Origin: Bacteroidia bacterium
GTDB taxonomy: Bacteria > Bacteroidota > Bacteroidia > UKL13-3
NCBI GenBank assembly: GCA_021740845.1
Contig: JAIOYZ010000017.1
Location: forward strand, 1-64,000
Length of the DNA: 64,000 nt
Direction of reading: 5' to 3'
Position numbers and translations under genes: made by a program. Shown here one piece after another: positions 43,409 to 52,416 of this stretch (positions within the stretch are counted from its first letter, which is position 1; each line of letters begins with the position of its first letter). The notes beneath the pieces are model-generated. The model did no database searches and had not been told where the DNA came from. It saw only the letters and a list, made by a program, of their open reading frames with translations.

Positions 43409-43496
43409 AAAATGAACTGCAATAGTACGGAAATATGTTTAGAAATGACTTTTCTTGTTCTAATTTTTGGTTCAAACCGAACTAAAAAAACAAGAA

Positions 43497-44585
43497 TTAT
43501 TTAGCCAAAAATACGGTTTGCGAAGGATAGGCAAAGTCGCACCCGTGTTTCTTAACTATTTCCATTATTTTCACATTTATTTTTTCTTTCAATTCAATCA
43601 TAGGTTCATACTCATTTGAATTGACATAATAAACCACCAATACGTTGAGTGAACTGCTATCAAATTCTGTAAAACGAACCACCATTTCTTCTGAAGTTTG
43701 TGGCGTTTCTTCCAAAATAGCCAACTTTATATCGTCTATTATTCCAAGGATGGCTTCTGTTTCACTTTGATAAGTTAGCCCAATTTGGAACCGCACACGC
43801 CTTTGGTTACTTTGTGTTATGTTATTTAGGTCGGAATCAATAATTTTTTTGTTAGGAACAATAAGTAGTGTTCTTTCAAAGGTTCTTATTCGAGTTGTTC
43901 TGAACCCAATTTTCTCAATGGTTCCTTTGATATCGCCTAACTCCACTGTTTCGCCAACCTGAAAAGGTTTGTCTAAATAAATGATAAACGAACCAATTAA
44001 ATTAGCCAAGGTATCTTGGGCAGCTAAAGCGATGGCCAAACCACCTATCCCCAAACTGGTTACTAAGGCGGTTACATTAACCTCGAAAGCTTTACCCAAT
44101 ATGGCAAAAAAGCTTAAGATATAAATGAGCACTTTGGTTAATTCCTTTAAGAAAGTAGCCAAATCTTTGCTCATGTGACCACTTTCCAAATTATGGTACA
44201 CATGTTCCATAAATTCGGTAGCCCTTAAAAACAAAGAGGTAACGCTAACAATAAACAAAACAGAATAAGCTGCATGTAAAATCCATCTTACCCCAAACTC
44301 ATCAATTTTTGCAAGCTCCCATTCCGCAGGAAAGGTTAAAATATTGCATGCAAAATACAGAGCCAACACATTAATAAGTTGCACAAAAGGCTTGTTAAAC
44401 ATTTTGCTAAACTCCGCATAAAATTGGGCATGGGAGATATTCTTAAAAATACGATAAGATGCGCGGGAAGCCAAAATGGCTATCCATCTATTGAGCAATA
44501 AGGTAATGGCAATAATGCCAAAACAAAGAGCCCATTTTAAAATGGAATTGCCCAGAAATTGTTCGTTGAGAAAGGAAGTATCCAT
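43497..44585 (-). CDS. MscS-family mechanosensitive channel
   Basis: 362 residues with about five membrane helices in the first ~200 residues. The pore helix VTALVTSLGIGGLAIALA then AQDTLANLIGSF is Gly/Ala-rich as in MscS, followed by the beta domain FQVGETVELGDIKGTIEKIGFRTTRIRT and a C-terminal alpha/beta domain. It should open under membrane tension and release solutes. A promoter-like block sits directly before the ATG. Confidence 0.9.
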   Translation of the reverse strand: MDTSFLNEQFLGNSILKWALCFGIIAITLLLNRWIAILASRASYRIFKNISHAQFYAEFSKMFNKPFVQLINVLALYFACNILTFPAEWELAKIDEFGVRWILHAAYSVLFIVSVTSLFLRATEFMEHVYHNLESGHMSKDLATFLKELTKVLIYILSFFAILGKAFEVNVTALVTSLGIGGLAIALAAQDTLANLIGSFIIYLDKPFQVGETVELGDIKGTIEKIGFRTTRIRTFERTLLIVPNKKIIDSDLNNITQSNQRRVRFQIGLTYQSETEAILGIIDDIKLAILEETPQTSEEMVVRFTEFDSSSLNVLVVYYVNSNEYEPMIELKEKINVKIMEIVKKHGCDFAYPSQTVFLAK

Positions 44586-44590
44586 GCCAA

Positions 44591-44623
44591 CGAAGATAGA
44601 AAAACTAAACTAAGTTGACCAAG
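44591..44623 (-). promoter_or_regulatory. Promoter of the MscS-type gene
   Basis: On the minus strand CTTG (44620-44623), 21 bases, TATCTTCG (44591-44598). Only five bases separate the -7 box from the ATG (44583-44585), so the transcript would start at or next to the start codon. Confidence 0.45.
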
Positions 44624-45840
44624 GCCATTTCTAAGCCCTTCTTTAACAAGCCTTTTTGCTTAGGATTAAACTGATGCAAACGCATCATTCCTTGCCAAAT
44701 GGTTTTGGATGTATCTTTAAAAATGGCTTCGTCGGTAAGTTCAACTTCATCGTTGCTCATGCAATAAGCAAAAACACGAGCCATACCGCAATTGGCGATA
44801 TAATCAGGAATAATGGCCACATGATCATCGGTATAATTTGCAATTGGACCCAAGAAAATTTCTTGATCTGCAAAAGGCACATTGGCACCGCAACTGATAA
44901 CCTCTAAATCGTTATCGCGCATTTTATCAATTTGCTCTTGGGTAACCAAACGAGAGGCAGCGGCTGGAACAAATATTTCTGCACCCACTTCCCAAATTTT
45001 CTCGTTAATTTCCTCGTAGCTCATCATATCTGGATGAACCAAAGTATTGCCTTCTTTTTGCAAGAAAAGGTCTTTAATTTCTTCTTGGCTGAACCCAGTT
45101 GGCTTCAATAAGCCACCGTTTCTATCAATAATACCAACAATGATTACACCATATAAACTTAAGTAATACGCTGCGGCAGCACCTACATTTCCCCAACCCT
45201 GAATAATGGCTCTTTTGTAGTTCACATTACCACCCCAAATACTGTAAAAATGACGAACAGCTTCTGCTACACCAAACCCAGTTATCATATCTGCAACAAG
45301 GTAGTTTTTAGAAACTTCTGGCGAGAAACGCTCGTCGTTTAAAACTTTTGAAACACCAATTCTTAAATTGTCAATGCGAATATGTTTTGCATCACCTTCC
45401 ACCTTGAAATGGCCATTAACCACACCTTCCTGTGGGTGCAATAAACCATATTTCTCGGTAATTGGAATTACTTCATGTATTTCATCTACGTTTAAATCGC
45501 CACCAGTACCGTAATAGTTTTTCAATAATGGGTAAACAGCTTTATACCAACGCTCCAAAACACCTTTCTTTCTAGGATCTGCAGGGTCAAAATTAATACC
45601 CGATTTGGCACCACCAATGGCAGGACCAGCAACGGTAAATTTTATTTCCATGGTTTTAGCCAAGGAAGTAACTTCATGTTTATTTAAGCCTTTGCGCATA
45701 CGAGTTCCACCACCAGCAGCTCCGCCGCGAAGGGAGTTAATTACTACCCATCCTTCTGCTTCGGTTTCGCTATCTTTCCATTCGAAAACAATTTCTGGTT
45801 GTTTTTCTTCGTATTTCTTAATCAATTTAATTAATTGCAT
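44605..45840 (-). CDS. Glu/Leu/Phe/Val dehydrogenase
   Basis: 411 residues. It interconverts an amino acid and its 2-oxo acid with NAD(P). The catalytic Lys lies in GPAIGGAKSGINFDP; TGGDLNVDE supplies substrate contacts; the nucleotide domain contains IIQGWGNVGAAAAYYL. The length and N-terminal EAEGWVVINSLRGGAAGGGTR resemble glutamate dehydrogenase-type enzymes more than leucine dehydrogenase, but substrate preference is not certain. Its 3' end is 20 bp before the MscS gene. Confidence 0.88.
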   Translation of the reverse strand: MQLIKLIKKYEEKQPEIVFEWKDSETEAEGWVVINSLRGGAAGGGTRMRKGLNKHEVTSLAKTMEIKFTVAGPAIGGAKSGINFDPADPRKKGVLERWYKAVYPLLKNYYGTGGDLNVDEIHEVIPITEKYGLLHPQEGVVNGHFKVEGDAKHIRIDNLRIGVSKVLNDERFSPEVSKNYLVADMITGFGVAEAVRHFYSIWGGNVNYKRAIIQGWGNVGAAAAYYLSLYGVIIVGIIDRNGGLLKPTGFSQEEIKDLFLQKEGNTLVHPDMMSYEEINEKIWEVGAEIFVPAAASRLVTQEQIDKMRDNDLEVISCGANVPFADQEIFLGPIANYTDDHVAIIPDYIANCGMARVFAYCMSNDEVELTDEAIFKDTSKTIWQGMMRLHQFNPKQKGLLKKGLEMALVNLV

Positions 45841-45861
45841 ATGCTGTGTTTGTATTTGAGT

Positions 45862-46941
45862 TTATAATAATGAGTTAAAATTTCCGTGAAGTGCCCCGCT
45901 TACCTGATCACGTTTAGCTCCTGTTGCAGAAGCCAATACATTGATTTGGTTGCTAATTCTTAGCACTCCAAGGAAGGCAAATATAAGCGCCTCTTTAAAT
46001 TGAACCAATTCTGAAGAAGGAATGCTGATTTTTGCCTCCACTTTTTCTTGAATTTGGTGTATCAAATAATCGTTAAAAGCACCGCCACCAGTAACTAAAA
46101 CAGATTTTAGGCTGAACCGATTTATTGTTTCAGAAATTTGAAAAGCGATATGGTTTGTAAATGTTGCCAATAAATCTATTTCTGAAGAATCTGAGAATTG
46201 CTGAAGTAGAGGATAAACATTCTCACCTATCCATTCTCTTCCCAAAGATTTTGCGCCATTTTGTTTGTAGTAATCTAAGGCATTTAGGGCAGCCAATAAT
46301 TCTTGGTTTATATTTCCACTTGCCGCCATTCTTCCTTTATCATCGTAGGGCTGACCCAATGCATTTGCCAAAAGATTTAGAACACTATTGCAAGGAGAAA
46401 TATCAAAAGCTATGGTTTGATCCAATTTAGAAAAGGAGATATTGGATATTCCGCCTAAATTTAAGCATACATCGTACTCCGAAAATAACAATTGATCGCC
46501 AATTGGAACCAGCGGAGCTCCTTGCCCTCCTAGTGCAATATCCATATTTCTAAAATCAGAAATTACAGGCAAATTGGTTTCGGCAGCAATTGCAGCACCA
46601 TCACCTATTTGAGCTGTAAACCCCAACTGAGGCTGATGAAAAATTGTATGTCCGTGCGAGGCAATGGCATCCACCACCAACTTATTTTTTTGAATAAATT
46701 CTTGAACCAATTTGCCTAAATACCTGCCATAAAAAGCATGAGTTTTGGGAAATATTTCTATGGATTGTTTAGGCAAATCTTGCAAACGAGCTTGCCACAT
46801 TTCTGGATAAGGAATAGTTTCTCCGCATAGAATTTGATACTCCCATTTTCCATTTTGAAAGCTAAAATCGCAACAAGCCAAATCCACTCCGTCTAGCGAC
46901 GAACCACTCATAAGGCCAATCATGCGGTACTTAGTTTTCAA
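45862..46941 (-). CDS. anmK: Anhydro-N-acetylmuramic acid kinase
   Basis: 359 residues, usual length. MIGLMSGSSLDGVDLA (7-22) is the phosphate-binding start of the family; ASHGHTIFHQP, GDGAAIAAETNLPVISDFR and CLNLGGISNIS follow in order. It phosphorylates and opens anhydroMurNAc during recycling of cell-wall fragments. The next gene on the same strand (GluDH) begins 21 bp later, so co-transcription is possible though functionally unexplained. Confidence 0.93.
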   Translation of the reverse strand: MKTKYRMIGLMSGSSLDGVDLACCDFSFQNGKWEYQILCGETIPYPEMWQARLQDLPKQSIEIFPKTHAFYGRYLGKLVQEFIQKNKLVVDAIASHGHTIFHQPQLGFTAQIGDGAAIAAETNLPVISDFRNMDIALGGQGAPLVPIGDQLLFSEYDVCLNLGGISNISFSKLDQTIAFDISPCNSVLNLLANALGQPYDDKGRMAASGNINQELLAALNALDYYKQNGAKSLGREWIGENVYPLLQQFSDSSEIDLLATFTNHIAFQISETINRFSLKSVLVTGGGAFNDYLIHQIQEKVEAKISIPSSELVQFKEALIFAFLGVLRISNQINVLASATGAKRDQVSGALHGNFNSLL

Positions 46942-47105
46942 TTCCTTCCCATCAAAGTGGCCACGAATTTAGCCTAATTCACCTGAAAAGCCATTCTAAT
47001 TTTGGGCAAGAAATTTTCTATTCTTTTGGTTCAAACCGAACCCTACTTTTTTTTGAAATAGTTTATTAAAAAAAGAATGATACCTTAGATTTCTATTTTG
47101 TGTTT

Positions 47106-48386
47106 ATGAAAGCAACAAGAAGAAATTTCATTAAAAAGGGTTCTGCCGCTTTGGTTGGAACAATGGCCTTCCCTAGTTTTATGGAGGAAATGCATGCCAA
47201 TCCTTTGCCAGCCAATACAGGCAGCATTTCCTCTACCGACGAAACCTATTGGAAAATGGTTCGCCAGCAATTCCCCTTGTCTAAAGATTGGGCTTATTTA
47301 AACAATGGAACTCTTGGTCCTTCGCCTTATCCAGTTATTGAAGCAGTTAGAAAAGGCATGATGGATGGCGATCAATTTGGTCATTACGGTGGTTGGGAAG
47401 ATACCAGCGCTCGCTTGGCAAAATTTGTTGGTGCCGATGAAAATGAAATTGCCTTAACCCACAATGTTACCGATGGAATTAACATTGCTTGTTGGGGTTT
47501 GCCTTTGAAAAAAGGCGATGAAGTTATAATGACAACCCACGAACATGTTGGCAATGCTTTCCCTTGGCTGAACCGACAAATGTTGCATGGCATTGTGATA
47601 AAAGTTTTCACCCCTGCCAACACTGCTGCCGAAACTTTGGAAAGGGTAAAAGCACTTTATACAAAGAAAACAAGAGCCATTGCAGTTCCTCATATTCCGT
47701 GTACTCAAGGTCAGGTTTTGCCGGCCAAAGAAATTTGCACTTGGGCCAAAGAAAAAAATCTATTTGCTTTTATAGATGGTGCTCATGGACCTGGGATGTT
47801 AGAACTAAACCTACACGATATGGGTTGCGATGCCTATGCCTCGTGCAGTCATAAATGGATGTTAGGACCAAAAGGCACAGGATTTTTGTATGTGCGCAAA
47901 GATTTTCAAAACACACTCCAAACTTATTTTGTAGGCGGTGGCAGCGATAATGCCAAATGGAATATGGCTAGCACACCCATAGAAACTGGCACTTATGCAG
48001 ATACTGCACATCGGTATTTTGGCGGCACACAATCTACTGGTTTGTACAAGGGAGTAGTTGCTTCCATAGATTTTTTAGAGAATATAGGCATGCAAAACAT
48101 CTACAATAGAATCATGCATTTGTCTACTTACTCGCAAGAACAATTGTTGAGTTTTGGCGATAAAGTTGAATTGATTACTCCTACAGAAATCATCTCCAGA
48201 GGTGGAGTAAATGGATTTAGAATTCGTGGTGTAGATTTCAATAAATTCTTTAGCAAATGCATGGAAAATAAGGTTCGCATTCGTTCGGTTCAAGAAAATG
48301 GACTGAACTCTTTGCGCATGTCGACTCATATTTACAATAGCACAGAAGATATTGATCGCTTGATGGAATTGATAAAAAAAGCCTAG
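47106..48386 (+). CDS. Class V PLP aminotransferase-fold enzyme, Tat-exported
   Basis: 426 residues from ATG 47106. The N-terminus MKATRRNFIKKGSAALVG is a twin-arginine signal, so the enzyme is probably folded with its cofactor before export. PLP motifs: HNVTDGINIA (cofactor cradle), AFIDGAHGPGML (Asp) and CSHKWMLGPKG with the Schiff-base Lys (~250). It resembles isopenicillin-N-epimerase-like and cysteine-desulfurase-like members; reaction unknown. A motif copy (47028) lies upstream in the divergent region with anmK. Confidence 0.85.
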   Translation: MKATRRNFIKKGSAALVGTMAFPSFMEEMHANPLPANTGSISSTDETYWKMVRQQFPLSKDWAYLNNGTLGPSPYPVIEAVRKGMMDGDQFGHYGGWEDTSARLAKFVGADENEIALTHNVTDGINIACWGLPLKKGDEVIMTTHEHVGNAFPWLNRQMLHGIVIKVFTPANTAAETLERVKALYTKKTRAIAVPHIPCTQGQVLPAKEICTWAKEKNLFAFIDGAHGPGMLELNLHDMGCDAYASCSHKWMLGPKGTGFLYVRKDFQNTLQTYFVGGGSDNAKWNMASTPIETGTYADTAHRYFGGTQSTGLYKGVVASIDFLENIGMQNIYNRIMHLSTYSQEQLLSFGDKVELITPTEIISRGGVNGFRIRGVDFNKFFSKCMENKVRIRSVQENGLNSLRMSTHIYNSTEDIDRLMELIKKA

Positions 48387-48432
48387 GAGTAAAAATCAAA
48401 AATTTGGTTCAAACCGAAACTTTTTAAATACC

Positions 48433-49047
48433 TTAATTTTGAACTTCTAAAAGCTCCAAAAGATTGTAAAGGTCATCGTATTCTTTCATGCCTGTTTTTT
48501 CTTCAGAACCCGCAGAAAGCACAATTGCGTACGGTTTAAAGAATTCAACTACCTCTTTAATGGTATCTGTATCAGTGGGTAAATTCCAAATAATTTTATA
48601 GTCGGCAATAGCAATTTTTAATTCGGTTTGAACCAAAGCCCAATTAAGAGTTCCATTGAGTTGAAATGCATCCACAAATGGATCATAAGCTTGAAATTCG
48701 ATGGCCATTTTATCGAAACTCAATTCGTCGAGATTTACCATTTTGATAATGGGTTTTCCTATTTGCGGCAATTCATCAGGCAGAAGTTGGTTGTTTAATC
48801 CCACTACATCTACGTTTAGCAATTCGCTCATTTCGGTGATTTCTTCCAAGGATTGATTTCCAAATTCACCCACCACATAAGAACCTGTTGTCCATTCAAT
48901 CATTTCTTTAGCCTTAATGGGCAAAACAAAATCAGCAGAGTTTGGGTCAAAACAAAAACCCATATATTCTATGCCTGCTGCAGCTGCAAAACGCGCATCA
49001 GATAAATTGGTTATAGGACTTAATTTGAGTTTGCTTAGGTACGCCAT
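48433..49047 (-). CDS. TrpF-like (phosphoribosylanthranilate isomerase-like) protein, degenerate active site
   Basis: 204 residues from ATG 49047 (MAYLSKLKLSPITNLSDARF). The TIM-barrel pattern of TrpF is recognisable (GIEYMGFCFDPNSADFV, VVGLNNQ, FVDAFQLNG, IVLSAGSEEKTGMKEYDDL). But the catalytic Cys of KICGIT is Ser10 (KLSPIT) and the SPRYV substrate loop reads SADFV. Activity as PRA isomerase is therefore unlikely. No tryptophan genes are nearby. A motif copy (48625) encodes ALVQTELK. Confidence 0.65.
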   Translation of the reverse strand: MAYLSKLKLSPITNLSDARFAAAAGIEYMGFCFDPNSADFVLPIKAKEMIEWTTGSYVVGEFGNQSLEEITEMSELLNVDVVGLNNQLLPDELPQIGKPIIKMVNLDELSFDKMAIEFQAYDPFVDAFQLNGTLNWALVQTELKIAIADYKIIWNLPTDTDTIKEVVEFFKPYAIVLSAGSEEKTGMKEYDDLYNLLELLEVQN

Positions 49048-49201
49048 ATGAAAATAATTACACCAGAAATTTAGTTTATTCAGTTTTAGTGATGGCATTT
49101 TCTGCCAAATCCAGCGGCGAAACTAATCAAACTTCTCTCAAAAATGGAATATTTATGGGCAGGATTTTTAGGAAGAAAGTTGAAAGACGGAGAATGCGTT
49201 T

Positions 49202-49708
49202 TTATCTTTTTTTATAAACTGGCACATTGCTGCAAGCCTCGCCGTACATAATGCTTTTGGCAAAAGGCTGCAAACCAGCTGTAATCTCAACATATGCATT
49301 CACTGGAACTGGTAAATCTCCACATCCTTTTATAATTACCCGAGCATCTTGATATTGGGCAAAATCTATTTTAGAAATAGCTTCGTGGTACAATAACTCA
49401 TGTATTTGTTGGGTTGAACCAAAGAAATATTTTTTGGCAAAGGGCTGAACCGAAACACCAAGCAACATATACGCCCAAGTAGGAATAATGGCATCTACAG
49501 AACAAGTAAAGCACACAATTTTATCTGTAAATTCAGACCAATCATAGTTCTTTACTTGCTCTCTAAAATCTTTTTCTCTGAGTATTATTTCTCTAAACAG
49601 CCAAGGCCTAATATCAAACGAAACCAATTCTGATTTCTCAAAATAATCTGCCAAATCAAGAGTAATTAAACCCGAGTTAGCAACTCTATTTTCTATTAGT
49701 TCCTCCAT
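49202..49708 (-). CDS. DUF2480 family protein
   Basis: 168 residues. MEELIENRVANSGLITLDLADY and VCFTCSVDAIIPTWAYMLL, then VIIKGCGDLPVPVNAYVEIT, are family features of DUF2480, found in Bacteroidota; function unknown. The conserved Cys residues could suggest metal or redox chemistry. Its ATG overlaps the stop of the upstream lipoprotein gene by one base. Confidence 0.85.
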   Translation of the reverse strand: MEELIENRVANSGLITLDLADYFEKSELVSFDIRPWLFREIILREKDFREQVKNYDWSEFTDKIVCFTCSVDAIIPTWAYMLLGVSVQPFAKKYFFGSTQQIHELLYHEAISKIDFAQYQDARVIIKGCGDLPVPVNAYVEITAGLQPFAKSIMYGEACSNVPVYKKR

Positions 49709-50094
49709 TATTGCAAATACACATTTCTTACAATGGTTCTTTTACTTAATATCTGAACCAAACTGGTATCTCTCTTCAAATTAGATTCGGAAACGATATA
49801 ATAATTGCCTTGCAAAAGATAACCAAAATCTGCTTCACCAGAGGTATTGGTTCTTTGAAATAGCAAATACAAATTCCTTTGAATGTCTTCGTAATTGGTA
49901 TATAAATACACATTGGCATTTGTAATTCTGTTGCCAGTTACATAATCGAAAGTATTTACATACAAACGTCCATTAAACTCAGAACTATCAATACTTACAA
50001 TATTAGCTCCAGTATCTGCCGGTGTAACAGTACTTTTAGAACAAGCTGCAAACAATGCTGCAACAAGTAAAACAAACGCAAACGACTTTTTCAT
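49708..50094 (-). CDS. Lipoprotein with a carboxypeptidase-regulatory-like domain
   Basis: 128 residues. MKKSFAFVLLVAALFAAC is a lipoprotein signal (Cys18). The body GNRITNANVYLYTNYED, then TNTSGEADFGYLLQGNYYIV is the beta-sandwich pattern of carboxypeptidase-regulatory/prealbumin-like domains, used for binding at the cell surface. Sits between pyk and DUF2480 on the same strand. Confidence 0.7.
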   Translation of the reverse strand: MKKSFAFVLLVAALFAACSKSTVTPADTGANIVSIDSSEFNGRLYVNTFDYVTGNRITNANVYLYTNYEDIQRNLYLLFQRTNTSGEADFGYLLQGNYYIVSESNLKRDTSLVQILSKRTIVRNVYLQ

Positions 50095-50134
50095 ACCTAT
50101 TTTATTTATTCTCGCTAAAAATCAATAACCGTGC

Positions 50135-51571
50135 CTATTCTATTTCGCTTATCTTAACGGCATTGGTTCTCGACCTATTAATAATAGGCATACTCGCAGT
50201 ATTAATTACAATATCACCAGATTTTACTAAACCCATTTCTTTTAATTGGTCGTTTACATCTTGGATAGAAGAATCGGTGCTATCAAAACCTCTGTATAAA
50301 AATCCTCTCACACCCCAAACCAAACTCATTGTTTTTAATAAACGAGGGTTTGTTGTAAAAATAAAAATAGGAGATTTAGGACGGTAAGAAGAAAGTCTAT
50401 AAGCAGAATAACCAGAGAAAGTCATGCCCACTACAGCCGAAGCTTTTAAGTGATCTGAAATTCTTACAGCGGTAAACAAAATTTCGTCGGAGATAAATGT
50501 TGGAGAATTATCATCAGGTCTTTTGCCTTTAAAATAAGGTGCATTTGTTTTTTGTTCTACCTGGGCAATGGTTTTTTGCATAGCACGTACGCACAATTGA
50601 GGGAAAGCACCCACAGAAGTTTCAGCACTTAGCATTACGGCATCTGCTCCATCCATTACTGCATTGGCCACATCGTTCACTTCCGCACGCGTTGGAACTG
50701 CGCTAGTAATCATGCTTTCCATCATTTGGGTTGCAATAATTACAGGCTTAGAAGCCTCTATACATTTTTTAACAATAGTTTTTTGCAAAACAGGCACTTG
50801 CTCCATAGGCATTTCTACGCCTAAATCGCCACGAGCAACCATAATACCATCCGAAACTTGTATGATTCTATCAATATTTACAATGGCTTCTGGCTTTTCT
50901 ATTTTGGCAATTACCCTTGGTTTCCATTCATTGAGTTCGATGATATTCTTAATAAAAATCACATCGTCGGCATTTCTTACAAAACTCAAGGCCACCCATT
51001 CCACTTTTTGTTCAAGTCCAAACTTCAAATCATCTAAGTCTTTTTGAGTCATGGAAGGAATAGACATTTTGGTATTGGGAAGATTGAAACCTTTTTTGTT
51101 AGTTAAAAAGCCGCCTACAATAATTTCTGCCTTGATAAGATTTTTGCGGTTAGTTTCTAAAACTCGCAACTCCAATTTTCCATCGTCTAATAAAATGCGT
51201 TCACCTTTATTGACGTCTTTAGGAAGATTTTCAAAATTTACATAAATCTTTTCTGCGGTACCAATCATTTTCTCGGTGGTAACTTCAATGGTAGAACCAG
51301 TTTTCAGTTCAATTTTTCCATTTTCCATTTCACCAACACGCAATTTAGGCCCTTGCAAATCGAGGAGCATGCACACATTGGTACCCATTTCCTCATTTAG
51401 TTTATTGATATTATCGATAACCACTTTGTGATCGTCGTAAGAACCATGTGAAAAATTGAGTCGACAAACATCAACTCCCTCTTTTACAATTGATTTAAGA
51501 TTTTCGTAACTGCTAGTTGCCGGCCCAATGGTGGCAATAATTTTTGTTCTGTTAAAATTTAATTCACTCAT
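50135..51571 (-). CDS. pyk: Pyruvate kinase
   Basis: 478 residues, usual length for the bacterial enzyme. RTKIIATIGPATSS (8-21) and CRLNFSHGSYDDH at the N-terminus; VALSFVRNADDV, MVARGDLGVEMP with the active-site Lys in VIAKIEKPEA; C-terminal allosteric domain ends HNAxTNA-like NRSRTNAVKISE. It makes pyruvate and ATP from phosphoenolpyruvate. It follows the IPExxxVDY gene by 3 bp; this pairing is common in Bacteroidota. Confidence 0.95.
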   Translation of the reverse strand: MSELNFNRTKIIATIGPATSSYENLKSIVKEGVDVCRLNFSHGSYDDHKVVIDNINKLNEEMGTNVCMLLDLQGPKLRVGEMENGKIELKTGSTIEVTTEKMIGTAEKIYVNFENLPKDVNKGERILLDDGKLELRVLETNRKNLIKAEIIVGGFLTNKKGFNLPNTKMSIPSMTQKDLDDLKFGLEQKVEWVALSFVRNADDVIFIKNIIELNEWKPRVIAKIEKPEAIVNIDRIIQVSDGIMVARGDLGVEMPMEQVPVLQKTIVKKCIEASKPVIIATQMMESMITSAVPTRAEVNDVANAVMDGADAVMLSAETSVGAFPQLCVRAMQKTIAQVEQKTNAPYFKGKRPDDNSPTFISDEILFTAVRISDHLKASAVVGMTFSGYSAYRLSSYRPKSPIFIFTTNPRLLKTMSLVWGVRGFLYRGFDSTDSSIQDVNDQLKEMGLVKSGDIVINTASMPIINRSRTNAVKISEIE

Positions 51572-51574
51572 TTA

Positions 51575-52000
51575 TTATATGATCCAACTTATTTTGGATT
51601 TCACTTTTTCGTTTTCAATAGATGCAATTAATTGCACTCCTTCTAATTGTCTGCCCTTTTTGATGAAGGCGGCGGAATCAAAAAATTCCAAGCCACCTCT
51701 TACAATTAACAAATAATCAAATTGTTTGAGTTCTGGAAACAACCTCAAACCAAACTCTTTATTAGCTAACAAGGAGAAATCCAAATGGTTTTCCTCATCT
51801 TGAAAGGTAAATCTTGAAAACCCTATTTCCGATTTTGGGTTAAAATCTGGCAACCTCAGGTCGGCAACACGCTCAAAATCTAAACCAACAATTTGGTTCA
51901 AAAAGAAAACCAACTTGCTAGCTTTATGAGCGCTAACTAGGCCAAAAAGGTGGAAGCTCAAATCTTCTTCAACTTCGAGTTGTAGTTTTTTCAAGCCCAC
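51575..52000 (-). CDS. IPExxxVDY family protein
   Basis: 141 residues. KLQLEVEEDLSFHLFGLVSA, HKASKLVFFLNQIVGLDFERV and the late FDYLLIVRGG fit the Bacteroidota IPExxxVDY family, named from a motif near its start; the function is unknown. Immediately upstream of pyk and divergent from acpP-fabF-rnc, a frequent neighbourhood for it. Confidence 0.8.
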   Translation of the reverse strand: MGLKKLQLEVEEDLSFHLFGLVSAHKASKLVFFLNQIVGLDFERVADLRLPDFNPKSEIGFSRFTFQDEENHLDFSLLANKEFGLRLFPELKQFDYLLIVRGGLEFFDSAAFIKKGRQLEGVQLIASIENEKVKSKISWII

Positions 52001-52097
52001 AAATTACTATTTTTTGAACCAAAACTCTATTATGGTTGAAATAATTTAACAAAGAAAACCAAACGAATAGGGCTTAAAATTTATCTTAAAAGTAAAA

Positions 52098-52130
52098 CTT
52101 GCTTTTTATTTCCAAAAAGTAGTTTATTTG
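52098..52130 (+). promoter_or_regulatory. Promoter-like block before acpP
   Basis: CTTG (52098-52101), 21 bases, TTTATTTG (52123-52130): one change in each box from the Bacteroidota consensus. 22 bases before the acpP ATG. Confidence 0.4.
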
Positions 52131-52152
52131 CAACATATTAAACCTTAAGAAA

Positions 52153-52392
52153 ATGTCAGATATCAGAGGAAGAGTTAAGAACATTATTATGGACAAGCTT
52201 GGAGTTGAAGAAAGTGAAATCAACGACGAAGCTAGTTTTACCAACGATTTAGGTGCCGATTCATTAGACACTGTAGAATTAATTATGGAATTTGAAAAAG
52301 AATTCAATATTGCAATTCCAGATGATCAAGCTGAGAAAATTGGCACTGTAGGACAAGCTGTTACCTACATCGAACAAAATGTAAAAAGCTAA
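52153..52392 (+). CDS. acpP: Acyl carrier protein
   Basis: 79 residues, acidic. The phosphopantetheine site is [12 protein letters not shown] with Ser37. It carries growing fatty acids in type II synthesis. First gene of acpP-fabF-rnc. Confidence 0.97.
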   Translation: MSDIRGRVKNIIMDKLGVEESEINDEASFTNDLGADSLDTVELIMEFEKEFNIAIPDDQAEKIGTVGQAVTYIEQNVKS

Positions 52393-52416
52393 TTAGGCTA
52401 AATTAATTTATTGCCT

